From positions 28,253 through 92,252 of the forward strand of contig DDSV01000002.1 in NCBI GenBank assembly GCA_002344215.1: DNA of 64,000 nucleotides, in the 5' to 3' direction. This DNA is from Akkermansiaceae bacterium UBA2381 (GTDB lineage Bacteria; Verrucomicrobiota; Verrucomicrobiia; Verrucomicrobiales; DEV007). Below are positions 52,876 through 61,270 of the stretch, piece by piece. Under the pieces are notes generated by a model. It saw nothing but the letters and a program-made list of their open reading frames with translations. It searched no databases and was not told where the DNA came from. A program made the translations under genes and the position numbers. Every line of letters starts with the position of its first letter. The stretch's first letter is position 1.

Positions 52876-53697
52876 TCAAATGACACAATGCCCCGCCTTC
52901 ACCGTGAGGTGCGGGAGTAAGGTTGGGAGGAGTCGATTGAGGGTCTCGAGCGGCCCGGTCGTTTCGATCAGAATGGATGGAGTCGCTGTAGGGCAAGCGC
53001 TCCGCCTGCCGTCGTCGCCATTGCTATCGAGAAGACTTTTCACCCGCCTCGCCACGGCCGGTCCGGTGTCGACCACCTTCGTTCCCGCGGGTAAACGACT
53101 TTCAATCACTCCGCGTAGAAAAGGATAGTGAGTGCAGCCTAACACAAAGACATCGGCTCCGGCCTCGAGAAGCGGGGCGACGGCCTCGTCGACGGCGCTC
53201 TCGACTTCGGGACCGGTCAGTTGTCCGGCTTCGACCAGTTCGACAAACCGGGGGCAGGGTCGGGTGATGACACGTACCCCTCTGGCGTGAGTGCTGACAA
53301 GCTGGTGAAACTTTTCTCCGGCGATGGAGGCCTCGGTCGCCAGAACGCCGATGACTCCGCTGCGGGTCAGTTCGGCGGCCGGCTTCACCGCCGGTTCCAT
53401 CCCGACAACGGGCAGGGGGTAGCTTGCCCGAAGCGCACCGACGGCGTGGATGGTCGCCGAGTTGCACGCGATCACGAGGATTTCGGCTCCCCGTGAGAGG
53501 AGGTAATCGGAAATCTCAAAGACACGCTGACAGATCACTTCGGAGCTCTTTGTGCCGTAGGGACACCAGGCCGAGTCACCGACGTAGTGGAGTTCCGCTC
53601 CGGGGAGGAGCGTGTGAATTTCACGCAGCACCGAGAGACCGCCCACTCCGGAGTCGAGGAGCCCGATCCTGACGGGAAGCAGAGAAGAATCACTCAA
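52876..53697 (-). CDS. murI: Glutamate racemase
   Basis: Makes D-glutamate for peptidoglycan in the cytoplasm. The 273 residues start at a TTG codon (53697). Active-site features: IGLLDSGVGGLSVLREI with Asp15, the first catalytic Cys78 in ILVIACNSATIHAVGAL, and the second, Cys188, in VFVLGCTHYPFLRGVI; YVGDSAWCPYGTKS is the substrate-binding segment. Residues about 230-238 (GRRSACPTA) are encoded by a copy of the dispersed repeat also found between pntAA and pntAB, so a repeat seems to have inserted in frame near the C-terminus without disabling the gene. The ThuA lipoprotein gene lies 12 bases upstream on the same strand. Confidence 0.94.
   Translation of the reverse strand: MSDSSLLPVRIGLLDSGVGGLSVLREIHTLLPGAELHYVGDSAWCPYGTKSSEVICQRVFEISDYLLSRGAEILVIACNSATIHAVGALRASYPLPVVGMEPAVKPAAELTRSGVIGVLATEASIAGEKFHQLVSTHARGVRVITRPCPRFVELVEAGQLTGPEVESAVDEAVAPLLEAGADVFVLGCTHYPFLRGVIESRLPAGTKVVDTGPAVARRVKSLLDSNGDDGRRSACPTATPSILIETTGPLETLNRLLPTLLPHLTVKAGHCVI
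52987..53010 (+). repeat. Third copy of the pnt-region repeat, inside murI
   Basis: The 24 bases match the right arm of the inverted repeat at 2309-2332 at 22 positions (TGTAGGGCAAGCGCTCCGCC, then TGCC). The flanks match weakly (GTCGTC versus GTAGTG). It lies within the murI coding region and is translated on the minus strand without breaking the frame. Confidence 0.7.
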
Positions 53698-53709
53698 GGC
53701 GTGTGAATG

Positions 53710-54726
53710 TCACTGTTTCCCCGGCCAGCCGAATTCTTTCGGCTCGGCGGCGGGCTGGGTGAGATCAGCTTCGGAAGGAAGGGCGATGTGAACCATCTCT
53801 TTTTTCACATCGAGATTCTCATTCAACTGCGCCTCGGTCACGGCGAGTGAAGGGACTCCTGCCTCGGGCATTTCGACCTTCGCGGTCCAGGCGATCGCAT
53901 TGAGAACGACCCGGCGGAAATCATCAATGGCCCAGTTGCGGTGCCAGTGGCCTCCCGTAAAACCGACCCCGCGGCCTCCGTCGGCACGCTCGACCGCCCA
54001 CATCATGGTCTGGCGTTTGCCAAGACCTTTTTCGCCATCCGGCGTCCAGTGAATGTAGCGGTTGATGCGCTCGCGGGTGGGCACGCCGGTGAGGATGTCC
54101 TCGGCGGATTTCGGATCGGCGAAACGCATGTTGTAATACCACTCGTCGTTTGCGCTGAATCCCGGTACGCCACGGCTGATGGGATGGTCCTTTTTTAATT
54201 CAACTTCCGCTGTCCAGTGGGGATTCGTCGAATAGCCGCTCTCGTAGTGACCTCCGATCCAGCGTTTGAATCGTTCGCCGAGTTCCCCTTTCGGAACCTC
54301 GACGCCGTAGTGCATGCACATGAGGCCGACTCCGCTCGCGAGCATTTTCTCCATCTTCTCCTCGTGACCGTTGACCGGGTGGCTCGCATTGCCATCGGAG
54401 TAAATGATGACGGCCTTCGCGCCATCGAAGATCGCGTCGTCCTCGGGCCAGCCGTTGTGGACGACTTTCACTTCGAGGGGGAGTCCGCTTTGCTCGTTGA
54501 GGGCACGGGCAAGGAGGATGGCGCCGGCATTAAACTCATGCTGGCCGGAGGGGTGGCTCAGTTTTCCGGCGATAAAAACGATTTTAGTCTTCTCCCCGGA
54601 AGCGGCGACGGCCTTTTCTCCGCAGGAGGTGAGAGCGACGACAGTCGCGGTGATGAGGAGGGCGGCGGATACCGCTATGGTGCAGGGGTGCTGAAAAAGG
54701 CGGAGCAAGGGGTTCTTCGTGGTCAT
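53710..54726 (-). CDS. ThuA domain lipoprotein
   Basis: A 338-residue protein with a lipoprotein signal (ALLITATVVALTSC, lipobox LTSC, Cys lipidated), so membrane-anchored in the periplasm. The start is taken at ATG 54726 (MTTKNPLLRLFQHP); a frame opens slightly earlier at 54744. The body is a ThuA-like class I glutamine-amidotransferase fold: IVFIAGKLSHPSGQHEFNAG, IIYSDGNASHPVNGHEEKME, GVGLMCMHYGVEVP and GVGFTGGHWHRNWAIDDFRR near the end. ThuA proteins are linked to trehalose or disaccharide metabolism. It precedes murI by 12 bases, an unusual pairing with no evident functional link. Confidence 0.88.
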   Translation of the reverse strand: MTTKNPLLRLFQHPCTIAVSAALLITATVVALTSCGEKAVAASGEKTKIVFIAGKLSHPSGQHEFNAGAILLARALNEQSGLPLEVKVVHNGWPEDDAIFDGAKAVIIYSDGNASHPVNGHEEKMEKMLASGVGLMCMHYGVEVPKGELGERFKRWIGGHYESGYSTNPHWTAEVELKKDHPISRGVPGFSANDEWYYNMRFADPKSAEDILTGVPTRERINRYIHWTPDGEKGLGKRQTMMWAVERADGGRGVGFTGGHWHRNWAIDDFRRVVLNAIAWTAKVEMPEAGVPSLAVTEAQLNENLDVKKEMVHIALPSEADLTQPAAEPKEFGWPGKQ

Positions 54727-54929
54727 GGCAACTGGATAATCCATCGGAGCAAAAAGAGGAAGGTTCTTTTTACGGCTTCTCCGGAATGGTTTCTTTCAAT
54801 CAATGGAAGTGAATTCGGGCGTATTTGTCTTCCCTGTGACCATCTTACGAAAATTCTTCCTCGCCCGAATGACGCGATGAGGCATTGCCGGAGGGAGTCA
54901 GGTTGAGGTATCTTTCCCTACTGCCCGCC

Positions 54930-57900
54930 ATGATTCGATCCGGAAATTTCTTCATCTCCATCCTCATTCTCGGCTTGGGGCATTCCTCCCTCGTGGCCGG
55001 GCCGGAGCTGAGCTTCAACCGGGACATTCGGCCCATCCTTTCGGAGAACTGCTTCGCCTGTCATGGGTTCGACGGGAAAAAACGCGAGGCCGACCTGCGT
55101 CTCGATACCGCCGAGGGTGCCTACGCCGATCTTGGGGGTTACAAGGCAATCGTTCCGGGGGATCCGGCAAAGAGTGAAGCCTGGACGCGCATCCTCTCCG
55201 ACGATCCCGATGAGATCATGCCTCCACCGAAGTCGCACAAGACCCTGACAGACGCACAAAGAGACACTCTCAAGCGATGGATCGAAGAGGGTGCGGTCTA
55301 CGAGGGGCACTGGGCGCTCGAGACTCCGGTGAAGCCGGCGGTCCCGGAATCGGCTGCCGCCCCCATTGATGCCTTTCTCGCGGCAAGGCTTGCGCAGAAC
55401 AGACTGATTTTTCAACCCGAGGCCGATCGCTCCACTCAGATTCGGCGTGCCGCTTTCACCCTCACCGGGCTGCCTCCGACGCAGGCGGAGATCGATGCTT
55501 TTGAAAAGGATAACTCGCCCCGAGCCTATGAGGCGATGGTCGATCGTTATCTGCAATCGCCGCGCTTCGGCGAGGAAATGGCGCGCCACTGGCTCGACGT
55601 GGCACGTTATGGCGACACTCACGGACTCCACCTCGACAATGAGCGACAGATGTGGGCCTACCGCGACTGGGTCGTGAAAGCCTTCAATGAAAATCTTCCC
55701 TACGATCAGTTCACGACCTGGCAGCTCGCGGGGGATCTCCTGCCCGGGGCGACAACGGATCAGCTCGTCGCGACGGGATTCATCCGTTGCAATGTGACGA
55801 CGAGCGAGGGCGGTGCCATTGATGAGGAATATCGACATCTCTATGCGATCGATCGCGCCGCCACCGTCACGACGGCCTGGCTCGGTCTCACCGGAGGCTG
55901 TGCCCAGTGCCACGATCACAAATATGATCCGCTGAGCGCGAAGGACTTCTATTCCATCTACGCTTTTTTCTACAGCTCGGCCGATCCGGCCATGGATGGG
56001 AACATCGCAAAGACCGCGCCCATTCTTGAGTTGCCCGCCCCCGGACAGGCGGAAGCCCTCGCCGCCGCGAAGAAAGAGGAATCGGCCCGCCTCGCCGCCC
56101 TCGAGTCCGGCGCCCTGCCCGCCTACGCCGAACCGGCGACGACCGATGCTCCTGTCGTTCGCGAGCAGGTCATCTTCGACGATCTTCTTCCACTCGGCGT
56201 GACCCAGCGCAACACCTCGCGCAACGCTCCGGTCTGGCTCGACCGGCCGGAGTTCGGCGTGCCCTCGGGACGACGGGTCCTCGAGCAAAGCAACGGCCAG
56301 TTTTTCGAAACCATCATCACGCCCGAGTTGATTCCCGTGACCGTGCCGGAGAAAAATGCACGCTTTGAAATCGCGGTCCGGCCCGATCCGCTCAGTCCTC
56401 CGAAAGTCATTTCCCTCGTTCTCAACGGCAAGCGCGTCTACTGGGGCGATGCCGGTGGTTTCGAGGTCTACAACGCGGGCAATCCATCCAAGGTGGTTTC
56501 GTTAGGGGTAATGCCCGAGCCCGGGAAATGGACCACCTTATCCTTTGATCCCGCCCTGCTCGAGATCGCTCCGGGCGCCCGGGTCAACACCCTCTCTGTT
56601 CAGATGGTGGGCGGTCGTGTCGCGTGGGATCGCTGCGTCGTGAAAGGGGAACTGAGCCCGGCGAAAGACCCGCTCGCGTCCTTTGCCCTTTGGTGGAAAA
56701 GCCATGGCTCCAAGGCGCCGGCCGACCTGCCCGGTCCGCTCGCGAAGACTCTCATGGACGGCCCTGACAAAACCACTGATGCCGCCGCGCGCGAGGCCTT
56801 GCTCTCCTTTTACCTGAAGCGTATCGCCCATGCCGCTGAGGGATCGCTCGCCGACTCGCGTCGTGTCTGGGAGTCGGCCCGGGTGGTCGCTGCTGCCGCT
56901 GCCGAGGCCATCCCCACGACTTTCATCTACAGGGATCTTCCCGAGCCTCGTGAGACCTTCATCGCCGAGCGGGGTCAATACAACAAGCCCGGCGAAAAAG
57001 TCGAACCGGCCATTCCGGTGAATTTCGGGAAGTTCTCCCCACCGGCGGAACCCCGCCGCCTCAACCGGCTCGACCTCGCGCAGTGGCTCGTCGCGCCGGA
57101 GCATCCGCTGACGGCCCGGGTGGCGGTGAATCGCATCTGGCAGCAGATCTTCGGGGTGGGGCTCGTCAAAACGAGCCATGACTTCGGCTCCCAGGGCGAA
57201 CCGCCGAGCCATCCCGAGTTGCTCGACTGGCTAGCGGTGAGTTTTGTCGAGAAAGGCTGGGACGTGAAATGGCTGGTGAAGGAACTGCTCATGACGGACG
57301 CCTTCCGGCAGAGTTACCGAGCCGACGAGACGGGTCTCGCGCTCGATCCCGAGAACCGCCTCCTCTCCCGTGCTCCGCGCATCCGCCTCGACGCCGAGCA
57401 GGTTCGCGACAACGCGCTTTTTGTGAGCGGCCTCATCAATCTGCAGATGGGAGGACGCGGCGTCCGCACCTATCAGCCCCCTAACATCTGGGAGCCGGTC
57501 GGTTACGGGGACAGCAACACCCGATATTATCTGCAGGACCATGGCGACGCCCTTTATCGGCGCAGCATTTACAGCTTCTTCAAACGTACTGCGCCGCCTC
57601 CGTTCATGTCAAACTTCGACGCGCCGAACCGCGAGCAGAGTTGCATGCGACGCGAACGCAGCAACACGCCGATGCAAGCCCTGCAACTGCTCAACGATGT
57701 GCAGCACTTCGAGGCGGCCCGCGCCCTCGCCGAGCGGATCCTAACCGAAGGCGGAGCCGATGATCCCTCGCGTCTACGCTGGCTCTTCCGCACCGTCCTC
57801 AGTCGGGTTCCGGATGAAAAGGAATCGGGATTCCTCACCGACGCGCTCGCCCAGCAGCGATACCACGCCGGGGCGGATGCAAAGGCGGCGGAGGCGGTTG

Positions 57901-58013
57901 TTAAAGCCGGCGAATCGGTACCGAAAAACGTCGCCCCCGCGATCGAGACAGCGGCCTGGACGCTTGTGGCGAATCTGGTGCTGAATTTGGATGAAACGGT
58001 GACGCGGAATTGA
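54930..58013 (+). CDS. DUF1549/DUF1553 protein with N-terminal CxxCH haem motif (second copy)
   Basis: A 1027-residue exported protein, paralogous to the protein encoded at 21980-24841. The frame opens at 54885, but the signal peptide MIRSGNFFISILILGLGHSS supports ATG 54930. Order: cytochrome-c-like domain with Cys41-FA-Cys44-His45 and IMPPPKSHKTLTDAQRDTLK; DUF1549 (APIDAFLAARLAQNRLIFQP, FTLTGLPPTQAEIDAFEK, then a second CxxCH, CAQCHDHKYDP); a middle beta-rich module about 480-600; DUF1553 (NRIWQQIFGVGLVKTSHDFG, MQALQLLNDVQHFEAARAL). The predicted role is a periplasmic redox or polysaccharide protein, unproven. Followed after only 7 bases by a DUF1501 gene. No AraC gene accompanies this copy. 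Confidence 0.92.
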   Translation: MIRSGNFFISILILGLGHSSLVAGPELSFNRDIRPILSENCFACHGFDGKKREADLRLDTAEGAYADLGGYKAIVPGDPAKSEAWTRILSDDPDEIMPPPKSHKTLTDAQRDTLKRWIEEGAVYEGHWALETPVKPAVPESAAAPIDAFLAARLAQNRLIFQPEADRSTQIRRAAFTLTGLPPTQAEIDAFEKDNSPRAYEAMVDRYLQSPRFGEEMARHWLDVARYGDTHGLHLDNERQMWAYRDWVVKAFNENLPYDQFTTWQLAGDLLPGATTDQLVATGFIRCNVTTSEGGAIDEEYRHLYAIDRAATVTTAWLGLTGGCAQCHDHKYDPLSAKDFYSIYAFFYSSADPAMDGNIAKTAPILELPAPGQAEALAAAKKEESARLAALESGALPAYAEPATTDAPVVREQVIFDDLLPLGVTQRNTSRNAPVWLDRPEFGVPSGRRVLEQSNGQFFETIITPELIPVTVPEKNARFEIAVRPDPLSPPKVISLVLNGKRVYWGDAGGFEVYNAGNPSKVVSLGVMPEPGKWTTLSFDPALLEIAPGARVNTLSVQMVGGRVAWDRCVVKGELSPAKDPLASFALWWKSHGSKAPADLPGPLAKTLMDGPDKTTDAAAREALLSFYLKRIAHAAEGSLADSRRVWESARVVAAAAAEAIPTTFIYRDLPEPRETFIAERGQYNKPGEKVEPAIPVNFGKFSPPAEPRRLNRLDLAQWLVAPEHPLTARVAVNRIWQQIFGVGLVKTSHDFGSQGEPPSHPELLDWLAVSFVEKGWDVKWLVKELLMTDAFRQSYRADETGLALDPENRLLSRAPRIRLDAEQVRDNALFVSGLINLQMGGRGVRTYQPPNIWEPVGYGDSNTRYYLQDHGDALYRRSIYSFFKRTAPPPFMSNFDAPNREQSCMRRERSNTPMQALQLLNDVQHFEAARALAERILTEGGADDPSRLRWLFRTVLSRVPDEKESGFLTDALAQQRYHAGADAKAAEAVVKAGESVPKNVAPAIETAAWTLVANLVLNLDETVTRN

Positions 58014-58020
58014 AACCATC

Positions 58021-59493
58021 ATGAATCCTCTCCACGAACACGATCTTCTCCTCTCACGCCGTCAGTTCTTCGGACACAGTGGCCTGCGGCTCGGCGGTCT
58101 TGGTCTGACCTACGTGATGGGCCGGGCCGGGCTGTCGCAGGCTCACGCCGCTCCTTCGGGTCTCGTCCATCCGCCCATGCCGGGTCTTCCTCATCTTCCG
58201 GCCAAGGCCAAGGCGGTGATCTATCTGCACATGAACGGAGGTCCCTCCCAGCTTGATACCTGGGACTACAAACCGCAGCTGGCCGATTGGTTCGACAAGG
58301 ACATTCCTCCGAGCGTCCAGGGCGGCCAGCGGCTCACGGGCATGACGAGCAAACAGGCGCGCTTCCCGGTCGCTCCGAGTCTTTTCAAGTTCTCGCAGCA
58401 CGGTCAGTGCGGACGCTGGGTCAGCGAACTGCTCCCCCACACCGCAAAGCACGTCGACGACATCGCCCTCATCAAGACCGTCCACACCAACGCGATCAAT
58501 CACGATCCCGCCTGCACCTTTGTCATGACCGGACGCGAGGTGCCCGGTTTCGCCAGTCTCGGTTCCTGGCTTTCCTACGGTCTCGGCAGCGAGAGCAATG
58601 ACCTGCCCGCGTTTGTTGTGCTGACTCCGAACTGGAGTTCGAAAGCCGCCGCCCAGGCGCTCTTCACGCGGATGTGGAACAGCGGATTTCTCCCGGGTCG
58701 CTTCAGTGGCGTGGCGCTCCGGGCCTCGGGAGATCCGGTGCTCTATCTGAAAGATCCCGAAGGAGTCTCGTCCACCCAGCGGAGGTCCCAGCTCGATGCG
58801 CTCTCCGCGATGAACGCCCATCGTTTTGCGCAGCTCGGCGATCCCGAGATTCAAAACCGCATTTCCCAATACGAGATGGCCTTCCGCATGCAGACGAGCG
58901 TGCCCGAGCTGACCGATCTCACCGGTGAAAGCAAATCCACCCTCGAGAGCTACGGACCCGAGGTGCTCAAGCCCGGGACCTTCGCCGCCAGTGCGATCAT
59001 GGCACGGCGTCTCGTCGAGCGCGGCGTGCGGGTTGTTCAGATCCTCCACCGCGGCTGGGATCAGCACGGCAATCTGCCAGGGGACATTCGTCTCCAGTGT
59101 CAGGACACCGACCAGCCCATCGGAGCCCTCCTCGCCGACTTGAAACAACGCGGACTCCTCGAGAGCACCCTCGTCGTCTGGGGCGGAGAATTCGGGCGCA
59201 CCGTCTACTCGCAGGGTACCCTGACAAAAACCAACTACGGCCGCGATCACCACCCGAGGAATTTCTGCATGTGGATGGCGGGCGGCGGAGTGAAGGGCGG
59301 GGTCGATTACGGGGAGAGCGACGACTTCAGCTACAACATCGCGGAGAATCCCGCCCACTTGAACGACATCAACGCGACGATCCTGCATCAGTGCGGGATC
59401 GATCACGAGCGTCTCTCCTTCAAGTTTCAGGGACTCGACGCGCGTCTGACCGGAGTGGAGCATCAGCACCCGATCAAGGAGATTATTGGTTGA
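58021..59493 (+). CDS. DUF1501 family secreted protein (second copy)
   Basis: A 490-residue DUF1501 protein with a twin-arginine-like start (LLSRRQFFGHSGLRLGGLGL). Landmarks: KAKAVIYLHMNGGPSQLDTW, SELLPHTAKHVDDIALIKTV, DPACTFVMTGREVPGFASLG, RGVRVVQILHRGWDQHG and LVVWGGEFGRTVYSQG, then GRDHHPRNFCMWMAGGGVKG. The gene is 7 bases downstream of the DUF1549/1553 gene, so the two are translated from one transcript. Same fold class as sulfatases and phosphatases, but no formylglycine motif is seen. The Tat-type signal suggests export with metal already bound. Confidence 0.93.
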   Translation: MNPLHEHDLLLSRRQFFGHSGLRLGGLGLTYVMGRAGLSQAHAAPSGLVHPPMPGLPHLPAKAKAVIYLHMNGGPSQLDTWDYKPQLADWFDKDIPPSVQGGQRLTGMTSKQARFPVAPSLFKFSQHGQCGRWVSELLPHTAKHVDDIALIKTVHTNAINHDPACTFVMTGREVPGFASLGSWLSYGLGSESNDLPAFVVLTPNWSSKAAAQALFTRMWNSGFLPGRFSGVALRASGDPVLYLKDPEGVSSTQRRSQLDALSAMNAHRFAQLGDPEIQNRISQYEMAFRMQTSVPELTDLTGESKSTLESYGPEVLKPGTFAASAIMARRLVERGVRVVQILHRGWDQHGNLPGDIRLQCQDTDQPIGALLADLKQRGLLESTLVVWGGEFGRTVYSQGTLTKTNYGRDHHPRNFCMWMAGGGVKGGVDYGESDDFSYNIAENPAHLNDINATILHQCGIDHERLSFKFQGLDARLTGVEHQHPIKEIIG

Positions 59494-59559
59494 GTTAAAA
59501 TATTGGTCTTCGCGAAACTTGTCGCTTGAAAGGAGGCTTTCGTTCGCTGAGATCAAGAT

Positions 59560-61155
59560 ATGGCGATACGGGGAGACTTTGCTTTCAGTTTAAAGTGCGG
59601 CAAAAATCGTGTGGTCGCCCTCGCCGCGAGTTTTGTGCTTCTGTCGGCGACCGGTTCACTGAGGGCGTTTGACACGGGCCACCATTGGGAGCTCACCAGC
59701 CAGGTGATGCGCGAGATGGGCTTCAACGATGAGGCCCGCCAGACCACCTGTGTGTCGAACTGGATGCTCGACTACTACAGCTCAAGTCCGACGGGTTCAA
59801 AGCAGGTGAGGGAGGATCTTAGTAAACTCCATTGCGATAATCTCTATGATGCGGCAATGGGGCGTGATTACCTGGCGACCTTCAATGCCAACTCGAAAGC
59901 GGCCCTGATCGAGGCGGCGACGGGAGCCGCGAGTGACCGGGAAGTGCTCATGCTGCTCGGTGCGGTCCTCCATGTGGTGCAGGACACCTATTCACACAGC
60001 AACTGGCCCGAGTATTTTATCGGGGCGAATGCCTTGTCGAACTATACCTGGTATGGTGCCAACGGTCGCCTTCCCGCTTCTTTCCTGACCGGGTCCTATA
60101 ATCCTCATGATTACATCGGTAGAAAGGTGCCCTGCCGTCATCCCGAGCACGGGTCTTATGATGGAGGACTGCACAAAGACGCCCATGACAGAGCCTATTG
60201 GGCGCAGGCCTACTTTCTCGCCTACTGTGCCTCACGGGAGTTTATGGAATCGTTCCGGACCTGGCTTCCGGCGGAGCGCTGGGAATCATTAAAAAATACC
60301 AAACTTCTCCCGGGGGCCAGTTGGGAACTGCAGGGGGATATTCGGGCGGCGTTCGGGATCTCCCTCTGGATTGATGTGGCGGGTGAACACGGTCACTGGA
60401 AAGGTGGTCAGAGCGGGCATAAGGCGCTTTTTGTGAAAAGTGCGATCAGCTTTCTGGCGCGGAGTTCGCGCAATGCGCGGTGGTATCGGATGGGTCACGG
60501 ATACAGCCCCTTGCTGCCGGGACTTTATGAGGCAAAGGCACCTGCGGTGAAACGGAGCGATATCCCCCCCGGATTGGCCTTGAAGCGCACCACCGTGTTC
60601 CTTCGTGTGGCGGGGTTGCGGGAGTTGGGACGTCCCTTTGATCGTGGTGTGGCGGGTAAATCGGATTTTTATCTCAACGGGGCCGTCTATTACGGAACGC
60701 CAGTACCGAAAAAGACAGCCGGTCCGCTCCCGATGGGGCTGCGGCCTGTCACCGAACCGGATCCCGCCTGGGAAGGGGACCTTTTGGAAGTGTTTCGGGA
60801 TCGCGTTGTTCAGGAAGCGGCCGAGTTGACCAGTCCGTGGCGGGTCCTCGCGATCGCCGATGATGCCCGCCTCGCGACCTCCGGTGGCATTCTCACCTTT
60901 GTCCTCCAGGTCGGGGAGGAGGACTTCGGTCCCGACGACATGGCTCCGCTCACCCCCGGGCACGAGAAAGGGCGGGATAAACTGCATTCGGGGCTCGTCC
61001 TCCAATATGACGCCAAAAATAAGCGGGTCATTTTTCCGGAGAGCGGAGAAAGCTTCTCCGCCGGACGCGGCCGGCTCATCACTCCGAAGGCGTCCCCTTC
61101 GCGAGGAGTCGAGATGTCCCTGGAGGTCTACGAGATGCCGGTGAAGGGTTCCTGA
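59560..61155 (+). CDS. Secreted zinc-phospholipase-C-like protein
   Basis: A 531-residue exported protein (long signal, VVALAASFVLLSATGSLRA, then FDTGHHWELTSQVM). The first 260 residues show the helical, histidine-rich pattern of zinc-dependent phospholipase C/S1-P1 nuclease folds: GHHWELTSQVMREMGFND, GAVLHVVQDTYSHSNWPEYF with H-x3-D, and GGLHKDAHDRAYWAQAYFLA. The C-terminal 190 residues are beta-rich with FLRVAGLRELGRPFDRGVAG and look like a C2- or PLAT-like module. Whether it cleaves lipids, nucleic acid or neither is not shown; all resemblance is at the level of fold motifs. It follows the second DUF1501 gene by 66 bases. Confidence 0.72.
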   Translation: MAIRGDFAFSLKCGKNRVVALAASFVLLSATGSLRAFDTGHHWELTSQVMREMGFNDEARQTTCVSNWMLDYYSSSPTGSKQVREDLSKLHCDNLYDAAMGRDYLATFNANSKAALIEAATGAASDREVLMLLGAVLHVVQDTYSHSNWPEYFIGANALSNYTWYGANGRLPASFLTGSYNPHDYIGRKVPCRHPEHGSYDGGLHKDAHDRAYWAQAYFLAYCASREFMESFRTWLPAERWESLKNTKLLPGASWELQGDIRAAFGISLWIDVAGEHGHWKGGQSGHKALFVKSAISFLARSSRNARWYRMGHGYSPLLPGLYEAKAPAVKRSDIPPGLALKRTTVFLRVAGLRELGRPFDRGVAGKSDFYLNGAVYYGTPVPKKTAGPLPMGLRPVTEPDPAWEGDLLEVFRDRVVQEAAELTSPWRVLAIADDARLATSGGILTFVLQVGEEDFGPDDMAPLTPGHEKGRDKLHSGLVLQYDAKNKRVIFPESGESFSAGRGRLITPKASPSRGVEMSLEVYEMPVKGS

Positions 61156-61270
61156 CAGGGTAAAGCCGGCGACCAGACCGGGTTCGGTGACAAAACCGGA
61201 ACGGGAACTTACTCGCGGGCTTGAGGAAGGGATTGCGGTAGGCAGGCCCCTGCGCTAAGAGAGTCGTTTT

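Noticed and set aside
58054..59556. A 500-codon minus-strand frame
   Set aside because: Antisense shadow of the second DUF1501 gene.
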